From positions 1-64,000 of the forward strand of contig WLWY01000015.1 of the NCBI GenBank assembly GCA_012103325.1: 64,000 bases of DNA, in the 5' to 3' direction. Below the pieces are notes generated by a model. It was not told the origin of the DNA. It did no database searches and saw only the letters and a list, made by a program, of their open reading frames with translations. The position numbers and the translations under genes were made by a program. This DNA is from Alphaproteobacteria bacterium (GTDB lineage: Bacteria; Pseudomonadota; Alphaproteobacteria; UBA8366; GCA-2717185). Of the stretch, positions 36,095 through 44,500 are shown one piece after another (position 1 is the stretch's first letter; every line of letters begins with the position of its first letter).

Positions 36095-36113
36095 ATTGTA
36101 TGCAATATGCAAA
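36095..36113. promoter_or_regulatory. GntR operator, site 2
   Basis: ATTGTATGCAATATGCAAA repeats site 1 (TTGTATGCAA core, same spacing) 63 bases away, on the aminotransferase side. The pair is six turns of helix apart, which could allow looping. Confidence 0.6.
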
Positions 36114-36166
36114 ATAAGCTGGCAAATACCGGTAGAAAACCGGCCTTTCACGAAAGGGAGCACGTA

Positions 36167-37345
36167 ATGCCGCGACAAGGTGGACGACATTTTTTGCAGA
36201 TTCCGGGGCCGACCAACGTGCCCGACCGGATCCTTCGGGCGATCGATCATCCGACCATCGATCATCGCGGTCCGGACTTCGCCTCCATGGCGAAAGGCGT
36301 CCTGACCGACATCCGCACGATCTTCAAGACGGAACAGCCGGTGGTGATCTATACGGCGTCGGGCACCGGCGCGTGGGAAGCAGCCCTAGTCAATGCGCTG
36401 TCGCCGGGTGACCGGGTGCTGATGTATGAAACCGGCCAGTTCTCCACGCTATGGCGAAATCTTGCCGACCGGCTCGGGCTGAAGCCTGAATTCATTCCGG
36501 GCGACTGGCGGCGCGGTGCCGATGCGCAGGCGATCGAAGCGGTGCTGGCCGCGGATACAACGCATGATATCAAGGCGGTTTGCGTTGTGCACAACGACAC
36601 CTCCACCGGCATTACCTCGAACGTGTCCGCCGTACGCCAAGCGATAGACAACGCCGGTCACCCGGCGTTGCTGATGGTGGACGTGATCTCCTCGTTGGGT
36701 TCGATTGACTATCGCCACGACGAATGGGGCGTTGATGTCACCGTTGGCGGCTCACAGAAGGGTCTGATGTTGCCTCCCGGGCTGAGCTTCAACGCGGTCA
36801 GCGTAAAGGCGCGGATCGCGGCGCGCAGCGCACGCATGACCCGGTCCTACTGGGATTGGGAAGAGATGATTCAGGCAAACGAGAAGGGTGTCTTTCCCTA
36901 TACGCCGGGAACAAACCTGCTGTTCGGCCTACGAGCGGCAATCGACATGCTGCATGAAGAAGGGCTGGATAACGTTTTCGCGCGGCACGACCGGCATGCC
37001 GAGGCAACCCGGCGCGCGGTTAACGCTTGGGGGCTGGAAGTGTTGTGCTCGAACCCGGAGGAGTATTCGAGCGCTCTTACGGCGGTGTTGCTGCCCGAAG
37101 GAAATGACGCTGACTCCTTCCGGAAGGTGGTGCTGGAGAATTACGACATGTCGCTCGGCAACGGGCTGGGCAAAGTGGCGGGTAAGGTGTTCCGCATCGG
37201 GCATCTGGGCGATTTCAACGATCTGATGCTGTCCGGCACGCTGTGCGGTGTCGAGATGGGACTCGGGCTCGCCGGCGTGCCGCACAGCACGGGCGGTATC
37301 GTCGCGGCAATGGACTATTTGATGGGACGCCGCCAGAACGCCTAA
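36167..37345 (+). CDS. serine/aspartate-glyoxylate-type aminotransferase (class V)
   Basis: A 392-residue class V PLP aminotransferase of the AGXT/SGAT family. Seen: IPGPTNVPDRILRAID, YTASGTGAWEAALVN, VDVISSLGSIDYRHDEWGV and PLP lysine in VGGSQKGLMLPPG. Serine-glyoxylate aminotransferase and the aspartate-glyoxylate enzyme BhcA share these motifs; no bhcBCD genes are adjacent, so the donor is undecided. ATG 36167 follows GGGAG at good spacing. Divergent from the 2-hydroxyacid dehydrogenase with shared operators, so the pair probably interconverts hydroxy-, oxo- and amino-acids under one GntR. Confidence 0.83.
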   Translation: MPRQGGRHFLQIPGPTNVPDRILRAIDHPTIDHRGPDFASMAKGVLTDIRTIFKTEQPVVIYTASGTGAWEAALVNALSPGDRVLMYETGQFSTLWRNLADRLGLKPEFIPGDWRRGADAQAIEAVLAADTTHDIKAVCVVHNDTSTGITSNVSAVRQAIDNAGHPALLMVDVISSLGSIDYRHDEWGVDVTVGGSQKGLMLPPGLSFNAVSVKARIAARSARMTRSYWDWEEMIQANEKGVFPYTPGTNLLFGLRAAIDMLHEEGLDNVFARHDRHAEATRRAVNAWGLEVLCSNPEEYSSALTAVLLPEGNDADSFRKVVLENYDMSLGNGLGKVAGKVFRIGHLGDFNDLMLSGTLCGVEMGLGLAGVPHSTGGIVAAMDYLMGRRQNA

Positions 37346-38259
37346 TCCGCATCGGCGAGGATGGCGGCGATGGCGGCGGCGGCCAGGCGCGCCTCCGGCG
37401 GGTCGGCGCGGCTGGTCAGGATCGCGGGGACCTTCGCACCCATGACGATGCCGGCGGCGCAGGCGCTCATAAAATAGACCATCATCTTGAACAGGGCGTT
37501 GCCGGTTTCGATGTTCGGCGCGAGCAGAATGTCCGCGTTGCCCGCGACCGGATGATCGATTCCTTTGATGCGTGCGGCTTCCACCGAGACAGCGTTGTCG
37601 AAGGCGAGGGGCCCGTGAACCAGGGCGCCGGTCAATTCGCTCGCGGCACGGGCAGCCAAAGTTGCGGCATCGACGCTTGACGGCATACGTTCGCTGGGTT
37701 CTTCGCTGCCGGACAGGATGGCGACGCGCGGTTCGGCGGTGCCGAGCGCTTGCGCCAGTGTTACAGCGTTACGAATTGCTTCAAACTTTGTCTCCAGATC
37801 GGGTGCGATATTGACGGCCGCATCGGTGATCAGCAGCATTTTCTCTGACTCTGGAACCGTCATGTGAAACACATGGGTCAACCGCCGGCCCGTCCGTAAT
37901 CCTGAACTGCGGTCGAGTATGGCTGTCAGGAATTGGTCGGTATGCACGTGTCCCTTCATGAGGGCGCCGGCTTCTCCACCACCCGCGAGGCGCGCGGCCT
38001 TCGCCGCGGCATCCGCTTCGTCTGCGGCATCGACGATGCGCAGGCCGTCAATATCCCAGCCGATGGCGCCGGCTGTTGCGGCAATGTCATCTTTCTTGCC
38101 TACAAGGATGGGCATGATCAACCCCGCATCGGCGGCGAGCTTGGCGCTTTCCAATGCGAGTTCCGTCCCGGCATTGGCAACGGCGGTGACAACGGCGGGT
38201 TTCTTTGTGGCGCGTTCGAGCAGCGCGGGTGGGCACTCGAAGGGCAGGGTGCTCAGCAC
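37342..38259 (-). CDS. phosphate acyltransferase (Pta/Ptb family)
   Basis: A 305-residue phosphate acetyl/butyryltransferase-family enzyme transferring an acyl group between CoA and phosphate. Seen: ALMKGHVHTDQFLTAIL, RRLTHVFHM, LITDAAVNIAPDLETK and VHGPLAFDNAVS. The closing GIVMGAKVPAILTSRAD is typical of the short Pta/Ptb form. The GTG start overlaps the IclR stop by 7 bases, so it is the second gene of an iclR-pta operon; its end overlaps the convergent aminotransferase by 4 bases. In sulfonate degraders such a Pta converts acetyl phosphate; here that role is only possible, since no xsc gene was seen. Confidence 0.83.
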   Translation of the reverse strand: MLSTLPFECPPALLERATKKPAVVTAVANAGTELALESAKLAADAGLIMPILVGKKDDIAATAGAIGWDIDGLRIVDAADEADAAAKAARLAGGGEAGALMKGHVHTDQFLTAILDRSSGLRTGRRLTHVFHMTVPESEKMLLITDAAVNIAPDLETKFEAIRNAVTLAQALGTAEPRVAILSGSEEPSERMPSSVDAATLAARAASELTGALVHGPLAFDNAVSVEAARIKGIDHPVAGNADILLAPNIETGNALFKMMVYFMSACAAGIVMGAKVPAILTSRADPPEARLAAAAIAAILADAD

Positions 38260-39083
38260 GCGGGGGCGCCGTTTTCGGCGAAAAGCGCTTCGCTGAGCCG
38301 CGCTGCGGCGTCCCGCATTACTGGCAAATGACGCCGGCAGTCCTCGACCGTCATACGGGGAATTGGCGCATGAATCGCCAAAGCCGCGCGCAGTTGCTGC
38401 GATCCCGACGATTCTGGAATGGGCACCGCGAGGCCCACCAGCCCAACCATATATTCCTGATTATTGGTCGCTACGTCATCGTGCCGTATTGCCGCTAGCT
38501 CCTTTTCGAGAATTTCAGGATCGGTGACCGTGTGTTCGGTATACCGTTCGAGGGGCGCTGCCGCATAAAGGCGCTCGCGCACCCGTTTCGGCATTCGACT
38601 CATAAATAGCTTGCCCATCGCAACGGCATGCAAGGGCACACGACTGCCGACGGTGAAATGCATCCGCAACGGCCACGTGCTCTCGACGCGGTCGAGATAG
38701 ACCACATTGTTGCCGTCCAGGACACCGAGATTGCAGGTCTCCCCGGTTTCCTTGGCCAGCCATTCGAGAATGGCATGACGGGGTGCCCGTTGCGCGGATG
38801 CTTTCAGGGTGTCGGCGGCCAAAGCATTTAAACGAGGGCCGATCCCGTAGTTCCGGCCACCCGGTTCGCGAATTAAAAAGCCTTCCGCTTCGAGCCGTCC
38901 GGCGATGCGGTGCACGGTCGGTTTCGGCAGATCGAGGCGTTCCGCCATGGTTGCCAAGTTTATCGGACGGCTCTCGGCAACGACGATATCGAGCAGGGCG
39001 AAGGCCCGCTGTATCTGCGATCCCTTATCCTTCGTAGCGCTAGGCGTGTCGTCGCCTACTGAATTGACCTGTTGGGCGGGCAT
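38253..39083 (-). CDS. IclR-family transcriptional regulator
   Basis: A 276-residue IclR regulator. N-terminal winged HTH (QIQRAFALLDIVVAESRPIN, LDLPKPTVHRIAGRLEAEGF) and C-terminal effector domain (TGETCNLGVLDGNNVVYLDR, GSRVPLHAVAMGKLFMS, GLVGLAVPIP). First gene of an operon with the phosphate acyltransferase. The ligand is unknown. It is separated from the sulfolactate block by the methyltransferase gene. Confidence 0.87.
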   Translation of the reverse strand: MPAQQVNSVGDDTPSATKDKGSQIQRAFALLDIVVAESRPINLATMAERLDLPKPTVHRIAGRLEAEGFLIREPGGRNYGIGPRLNALAADTLKASAQRAPRHAILEWLAKETGETCNLGVLDGNNVVYLDRVESTWPLRMHFTVGSRVPLHAVAMGKLFMSRMPKRVRERLYAAAPLERYTEHTVTDPEILEKELAAIRHDDVATNNQEYMVGLVGLAVPIPESSGSQQLRAALAIHAPIPRMTVEDCRRHLPVMRDAAARLSEALFAENGAPAC

Positions 39084-39186
39084 TTCGTTTCCGATTGAAG
39101 CACGATGATTTTACGCGCGGGCATCCTACCCAAGGGACAGGTTCGTGCAAGAATTTACCGATAATCGAGCCATTACGTTCCATTTT

Positions 39187-39900
39187 TTACGCGATCTCAT
39201 GCTTACGCGCCGATAAAGCGATGAAGGCAGCACCGAACAAGGTATGCCGGCCGAGCCACGCGTCATAGGGGGCGAGGAGCCGCGCTGCCGTCGTCAGCCG
39301 TGGATAATAGATCGCACCGCGAACGGTCTCGACCTCTAGACCTGCGTTGCGCGCGAGTTGCTTCAATTCGGTCGCGGTGCGAAATCTTCCGCGGCGCCAT
39401 AGAGGCGAGCCAAGCCAGGCACGGATTCGGCGCTGGGCGGCCCAACTGCTCCATTTGTGCAGTTCTCCAATGACGAACCGGCCGTTGGGCCGCAAGACCC
39501 GCGCCATTTCCGAAATCATGTCTTGGGCATCGCCGACGAAGCAAAGCACTGTTTTCGCAACTACGATATCGAAGCTTGCGGCCGCGAAGGGAAGCCGCTC
39601 GCCGCTGGATCGAACGAGATCGAAATGGCTTTCCGAGGCGTTTACGGTGGTATGAGCGGACTCTATCATGTCCGCGCTGGGGTCCGATCCGGTAACGAGC
39701 GCACCGCGCTGCGCCAAACCGATGGCGAAATGCCCTTCGCCACAGCCGACTTCGAGGACTCGCTGGCCTTCGACATTTCCGATCAGGTTGAAGAGCAGGC
39801 GGTCTTCCAGCGCTTCTGTGATGTCTCCAAGCCCGGACTCCCGCCAACCGCAATAAAGGTCGGGGCCGAACCGATACGCGGGGTCATTGTCTGGTTGCAT
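39187..39900 (-). CDS. class I SAM-dependent methyltransferase
   Basis: A 237-residue methyltransferase of the Methyltransf_11/UbiE-like type. SAM motif I is VLEVGCGEGHFAIGLAQRGA, followed by VTGSDPSADMIE, FDIVVAKTVLCFVGD and VLRPNGRFVIGELH. It is 75 bases downstream of the PLP decarboxylase on the same strand and may be the last gene of the sulfolactate operon or independent. Substrate unknown. Confidence 0.8.
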   Translation of the reverse strand: MQPDNDPAYRFGPDLYCGWRESGLGDITEALEDRLLFNLIGNVEGQRVLEVGCGEGHFAIGLAQRGALVTGSDPSADMIESAHTTVNASESHFDLVRSSGERLPFAAASFDIVVAKTVLCFVGDAQDMISEMARVLRPNGRFVIGELHKWSSWAAQRRIRAWLGSPLWRRGRFRTATELKQLARNAGLEVETVRGAIYYPRLTTAARLLAPYDAWLGRHTLFGAAFIALSARKHEIA

Positions 39901-39975
39901 GTCGCATTCGCACCATCGCTTATTCCTGATGCACTGTACCGTGGCGCGCGTGTCGGACGATTGATCCGGCTCAAT

Positions 39976-41346
39976 CTATGGGGCTATTTCCTCATGCGCC
40001 GCTTTGATCGCTTCGAAGGACCGTTCGATGTCATCATCCGTGGTCGCCCATGAGCTGACGCTAATCCGCATGGCTGGCTGGTTCTGCCAGGTTGTTCCGC
40101 CGCACCAACAGACTCCCGAGTTTTGGATGGTGTCGACAACACGTTGTGTGCGTTTTTCGTTTCCGAAATGGACGATGACCTGATTGAGAACGACGTCGTT
40201 CAGCACGTCAATGCCGCTCTTCCGCAAGTGTTCGGCCAACCACTGGGCCTGGTGACAATTCCGGTCGATAAGCGCGGCGAGGCCCTGCCGTCCTAAGGAT
40301 TTCAAGGCCGCCCAGACGTCCACCGCACGGGCGCGTCGTGAGCTGTCGGGTGAATAATCGATGGGATCGCGCTGTTCGCTGGCGAGAAGGTAGGCGCCGC
40401 TGATCGACATCGCTTGGCGGAGGCTGTCGGGTTCTCGGACGATGGCGATGCCGTTGTCATAGGGGACGTTCAGCCATTTATGGGCATCGGTCGCCCAGGA
40501 ATCGGCGCGTTCCAGATCGTCCGCAAGCGCTGCAAAGGTTGTTGATGCACGGGCCCATAGGCCGAACGCACCATCGACATGGACCCAGGCGCCCGCTTTA
40601 TGGGCATGGTCGATAATTGCATCAGCGGGGTCGAAGGCGCCTGAGTTGACGTTGCCGGCTTGAATGCAAACGATCGTCGGTCCTTCAAGCGCTGGCAGTG
40701 CGTCCGACCTCATGCGTCCCTGATCGTCGGCTGGAACGACGGTTACCCGGTCACGGCCGAGGCCGAGCAGGGACAGCACCTTAAACACTGTCGCGTGGAC
40801 TTCCTGCCCGACGACGACATTGATTTCTGGGGCGCCGAAAAGCCCTTGGCTTTCAACATCCCAGCCTGCCTTTTTCAGCACCTGATGCCGGGCCGCGGCC
40901 AAACAGGTGAAATTCGCCATGGTCGCGCCAGTGACGAAGGTCCCTTCCGCCGTTGTCGGCAAGGCGAGGGCTTCCTTGATCCAGCGCAGGGAAGCTTCTT
41001 CGAACGGTGCAATGGCGGGCGAACTGACCGAGCTGAAACTGTTCTGATCCCACGCCGTGGCGAGCCAGTTTGCGGCAACGGTTGCGGGAAGTGCACTACC
41101 GGTGACAAAGCCGAAATACCGTCCCCCGGCACTGGCTATCGTGGCCGGTGACCCGATGTCGTCGAGAAGCGCGATAACGTCTTCGGGTTCACTCGGTAGC
41201 TCGGGCATTGTTTCGCCGAGCGCATCCTTAAGCCGGTTTACCGCTTCCGGGGCCGGCTGGACGCTTCGGTCGTCAAGCGTGTCGAGATATCGCGCGGCTC
41301 GCGATGCCGCGTCCGCCAAAATGTCCCGATTGTGCCCGCTACTCAT
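39976..41346 (-). CDS. group II PLP-dependent amino acid decarboxylase
   Basis: A 456-residue decarboxylase of the aromatic amino acid/glutamate/cysteine-sulfinate group. Seen: GGRYFGFVTGSALPATVAAN, FVTGATMANFTCLAAARHQ, VHVDGAFGLWA, and PLP lysine in ATDAHKWLNVPYDNG (about residue 300). Its start is 9 bases after the comC-like stop, so it belongs to the sulfolactate operon. In that setting L-cysteate or a related sulfonated amino acid is a candidate substrate; this is inference, and aromatic amino acids are equally compatible with the motifs. Confidence 0.83.
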   Translation of the reverse strand: MSSGHNRDILADAASRAARYLDTLDDRSVQPAPEAVNRLKDALGETMPELPSEPEDVIALLDDIGSPATIASAGGRYFGFVTGSALPATVAANWLATAWDQNSFSSVSSPAIAPFEEASLRWIKEALALPTTAEGTFVTGATMANFTCLAAARHQVLKKAGWDVESQGLFGAPEINVVVGQEVHATVFKVLSLLGLGRDRVTVVPADDQGRMRSDALPALEGPTIVCIQAGNVNSGAFDPADAIIDHAHKAGAWVHVDGAFGLWARASTTFAALADDLERADSWATDAHKWLNVPYDNGIAIVREPDSLRQAMSISGAYLLASEQRDPIDYSPDSSRRARAVDVWAALKSLGRQGLAALIDRNCHQAQWLAEHLRKSGIDVLNDVVLNQVIVHFGNEKRTQRVVDTIQNSGVCWCGGTTWQNQPAMRISVSSWATTDDDIERSFEAIKAAHEEIAP

Positions 41347-41355
41347 CGAAACCGC

Positions 41356-42360
41356 TTAGCCTGCCATCGCGCTGATTTCGTCATGCAGTGCGCTCGGCAG
41401 GGTGATGCCGTCTTGCTCGGCGGCGGCACGCAGCGCAAAGCGGCGGGCGCCGGGGATGCGCGTTCCCTCCTGCCCGAGGATCGCGTCGACCAATGTTTCC
41501 AGCCGGTCGGCAAAGGCGCCGCCGGAAAATCGGTCTGGATCGAGGGCGATCAGGAATTGCCCCGTGCGGGGCGCTGGACCTTCCGCTTCGAAAAAGGAAC
41601 TGGATTCATAGCCGAACAGCGAGCCGGTCAAGGCTGCCGCAAACAGCTCCACCATGAGGACGAGTTGCGCACCCTTGGCATCGCCCATTGGGACCATCGT
41701 GCCAGCCATGGCGGCCTTGGCATCGGTCGTCGGATTGCCGTCCGCATCGAGCGCCCATCCTTCGGGGATCGGTTCGCCCTGCTGGGCTGCGACCATAATT
41801 TTCCCGCGGGCGACACGGGACAGCGACATGTCGATAACCAGCGGCGGCTCGTTCCGGCGCGGTGCGGCGAAGGCGATGGGGTCGGTGCCGAACAGCGCCT
41901 TGTTGCCACCCCAAGGCGCGATGGCTTCCGGCGAATTGGCAAAGAACAGCCCAACGAGACCGGCGCGTGCGAGACGCTCCACGGGTTGTCCGGCCGCACC
42001 GGCGTGGTGTGAGTTTGCAATCGACGCCGCCGCGATGCCCGTGGTTGCGGCCAAGTCGCTCAACTGCTCAACGGCGAGGTTCATAGCTGGGTAGGAGAAG
42101 CCTTGCTTCGCGTCGATGCGCCGTGCCGCGGTGCCGACCTCATGGCATTCCGGCGTCGCGTTCCCGTCGACCTTGCCGCTGTTCGCCTGTGCCGCATAGA
42201 ACGGCACGCGCGATGCGCCATGCCCCTTCAGCCCGTCGGCCTCCGACGTGACGATGGCGGCCGCGACCTGCGCGGCGTTGCGCGCGCTCGTCCGGTTGGT
42301 GGTCAAGGCGCGAATGATCAAGGATTCGAGTTCGGCGAGCGATAGTGTGATCGTGCTCAT
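41356..42360 (-). CDS. comC: Ldh-family dehydrogenase, probable (R)-sulfolactate dehydrogenase
   Basis: A 334-residue NAD(P)-dependent oxidoreductase of the malate/L-lactate dehydrogenase (LDH2/ComC) family: SEADGLKGHGASRVPFYAAQ, SHHAGAAGQPVERLARAG, NSPEAIAPWGGNKALFGTDP and ARGKIMVAAQQGEPIPEGWA. ComC oxidises or forms (R)-sulfolactate using sulfopyruvate. The assignment rests on its place 2 bases from an SlcC-like gene and in one operon with suyAB, the layout known from sulfolactate degraders. Malate, lactate or ureidoglycolate dehydrogenases share the fold. Confidence 0.68.
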   Translation of the reverse strand: MSTITLSLAELESLIIRALTTNRTSARNAAQVAAAIVTSEADGLKGHGASRVPFYAAQANSGKVDGNATPECHEVGTAARRIDAKQGFSYPAMNLAVEQLSDLAATTGIAAASIANSHHAGAAGQPVERLARAGLVGLFFANSPEAIAPWGGNKALFGTDPIAFAAPRRNEPPLVIDMSLSRVARGKIMVAAQQGEPIPEGWALDADGNPTTDAKAAMAGTMVPMGDAKGAQLVLMVELFAAALTGSLFGYESSSFFEAEGPAPRTGQFLIALDPDRFSGGAFADRLETLVDAILGQEGTRIPGARRFALRAAAEQDGITLPSALHDEISAMAG

Positions 42361-42362
42361 GG

Positions 42363-43292
42363 TCAGGTCTCCAGGACGCGGCGGACATTCGCGGCGGTCA
42401 GTTCACTGGTGCGCAGATTGGCCTCGTCGGTGAGGCCGGCGATATGCGGCGTCAGAACCAAATTCGGGGTATTCGCGAGATGACCGCTGGACTCTGCAGT
42501 CACCGGTTCCGTTTCGAAGACGTCCAACGCCGCGCCGCCGAGCCGGCCTTCGCGCAGTGCGGCTGTTAGCGCAGTCTCATCGACGACGCCTCCGCGTGCG
42601 GCGTTGATCACGATGGCATCCTGTTTCATACGGCTGATAGCGCTGGCATCGATCAGATGGTGCGTGTCGTCGGTCAAGGGTACATGCAAGGTGACGATGT
42701 CGGATGCCGCCAACAGCGCGTCCAGCGCCATCGGTTCGACCGCGCCCCAGCGGGGATCGTCGTTGGCCAGGAAGGGATCGTAGGCGGCAATTGCCATACC
42801 GAGGGGCGCCACCCGTTGCGCCACGTCGCGCCCGATAGCGCCATACCCGACAATACCCAGACGCCGGCCGCTCGCTTCGCGGCCGATCGTTTCAGTACGG
42901 GGCCACTGTCCGGCGATAACGGCCTGTGTGACGTTATATGCCGGGCCGCGGAGCAGCATCAGCATCGTCGACGTGACGTATTCCGCGACCGATACGTTGT
43001 TCGCACCAGTTGCCGGGCAGACCTCGATGTTTCGGGTCTCGCATGCGGCGAGGTCGATATTGTCGAGTCCCACACCGAGGCGACCGATCACCTTGAGGGA
43101 CGCAGCCGCATCGAGCAATGCGCCGCGTACCTGTGTTCGGTTGCGGACGATGATGGCGGGGACATCTTCGAGCATCGCAGCCAGTTCGTCGGGGCGGTCG
43201 ACGAGGTCGGAGTCGTAAACGACGTCATAGTTGGCGGCGAGGCCGCGGACGGAGTCGTCATCCATGAATTCGGTTATTACGATATCGGCCAT
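42363..43292 (-). CDS. slcC: D-2-hydroxyacid dehydrogenase, probable (S)-sulfolactate dehydrogenase
   Basis: A 309-residue NAD-dependent 2-hydroxyacid dehydrogenase of the SerA-like family. NAD motif GIVGYGAIGRDVAQRV; catalytic Arg near GRLGVGLDNID, then INAARGGVVDETALTAAL, DVFETEPV (Glu) and LTPHIAGLT (His). Next to a ComC-type enzyme it would oxidise (S)-sulfolactate to sulfopyruvate, which ComC reduces to (R)-sulfolactate, the SuyAB substrate. Its ATG overlaps the TGA of the enolase-family gene by one base. The exact substrate is inferred from context. Confidence 0.68.
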   Translation of the reverse strand: MADIVITEFMDDDSVRGLAANYDVVYDSDLVDRPDELAAMLEDVPAIIVRNRTQVRGALLDAAASLKVIGRLGVGLDNIDLAACETRNIEVCPATGANNVSVAEYVTSTMLMLLRGPAYNVTQAVIAGQWPRTETIGREASGRRLGIVGYGAIGRDVAQRVAPLGMAIAAYDPFLANDDPRWGAVEPMALDALLAASDIVTLHVPLTDDTHHLIDASAISRMKQDAIVINAARGGVVDETALTAALREGRLGGAALDVFETEPVTAESSGHLANTPNLVLTPHIAGLTDEANLRTSELTAANVRRVLET

Positions 43293-44461
43293 CAGGTTTC
43301 CGTTATGGTTTTGAGTTCGCGATAGGCGGTGGATTTCAGTTCGATGCCGATCCCCGGTGTATCATGCGGGCGCGCGTATCCGTCCACGATATCGACATCG
43401 TCAGCAAAACCGCCCCACGGCTGGAATACCAGCGGGTAGGATTCCGAACCGCCAAGCTGCATGCCGGCGGCCATGTTGAAGCCAAGCTGATGCCCACCAT
43501 GCGGTATCTGTTTTCGCCGGCTCCAGCCCTGCGCCGTCAGCATTTCGTCGATCTTGAGGTACTCGCTGAAGCCGTAACCAAGGGCGGGATCGATCTGTAT
43601 CCAGTCACGGTCCGGGCGCATGCCTCCGTAGAGGATTAGGTTGCGCGCGTCCTGCAGCGAAAACAGATTCTCGCCCGTGGCCATTGCGCCGGCGTAATGT
43701 TCCGACAGTTTCGATTGCAACGCGAAGTCGAGCGGGTCGCCCGGCTCTTCGAACCAGAACAGACCGAACGGCGCGACGGCGTTGCCGAATGCGATGGCAT
43801 CTTCGAGTGAGAAACGGCCATTGGCGTCGACGGCCAGATTGGAGCCATCACCGACAACTTCCAGGACGGCTTCGATCCGGCACAGGTCGGTGTCGAGGTC
43901 GGCACCGCCGACTTTCATCTTGACCACCTTGTAGCCCTTATCGAGATAGCCGCGCATTTCATCTTGCAGCGGCTCGAGTCCTTTGCCGGGATAGTAGTAG
44001 CCACCACCAGGGTATACGAGAACGCGTTCGTCATGCGCACCGCCATTGAACCGGTCGGAAATGATCTGCCACAGCGGCTGTTCCTCGACCTTGGCGATAA
44101 TATCCCACATCGCCATGTCGATGACCGCTGCGGCCACGGCCCGGTCGCCGTGCCCGCCGGGCTTCTCGTTCTGCATCATGCAGGTCAGCACCTTGCCGGG
44201 GTCGAAGTTGCCGCCTGTCTCGTCCATGAGGTCTTCGGGTTGCGCTTCGACGACCCGCGGGATCAGCCGCTCCCGCAGGATGCCGCCCTGGGCGTAACGG
44301 CCGTTCGATCCGATGCCGTAGCCAACCACCGGTTTTCCGTCGCGAACGACATCCGTGACGATCGCGACGACACTGGCCGTCATCTTGCTGAAATCGATGG
44401 ATGCGTTGCGCATCTGCGAGGCGAGCGTGACGCTTCGTTCGCGAATGTCGACGATTTTCAT
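43292..44461 (-). CDS. enolase-superfamily dehydratase, D-tartrate dehydratase-like
   Basis: A 389-residue mandelate-racemase subgroup enzyme. Motifs: YPGGGYYYPGKGL, GYKVVKMKVGG with the base Lys, NLAVDANGRFSLE (first metal Asp), FGLFWFEEPGDPLD (Glu), AGAMATGENLFS (Glu), MRPDRDWIQIDP and IPHGGHQLGFNMAAGM with the catalytic His. These closely resemble D-tartrate dehydratase (TarD) of Bradyrhizobium. It would remove water from a 2,3-dihydroxy acid to yield a 2-oxo acid. Lying between the sulfolactate binding protein and slcC-like genes, it may act on tartrate or on a related sulfonated hydroxy acid; the latter would be new. Confidence 0.78.
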   Translation of the reverse strand: MKIVDIRERSVTLASQMRNASIDFSKMTASVVAIVTDVVRDGKPVVGYGIGSNGRYAQGGILRERLIPRVVEAQPEDLMDETGGNFDPGKVLTCMMQNEKPGGHGDRAVAAAVIDMAMWDIIAKVEEQPLWQIISDRFNGGAHDERVLVYPGGGYYYPGKGLEPLQDEMRGYLDKGYKVVKMKVGGADLDTDLCRIEAVLEVVGDGSNLAVDANGRFSLEDAIAFGNAVAPFGLFWFEEPGDPLDFALQSKLSEHYAGAMATGENLFSLQDARNLILYGGMRPDRDWIQIDPALGYGFSEYLKIDEMLTAQGWSRRKQIPHGGHQLGFNMAAGMQLGGSESYPLVFQPWGGFADDVDIVDGYARPHDTPGIGIELKSTAYRELKTITET

Positions 44462-44500
44462 ATGCGCCTTCCGAACAATCTATTGCCGATACCGCGAGCG

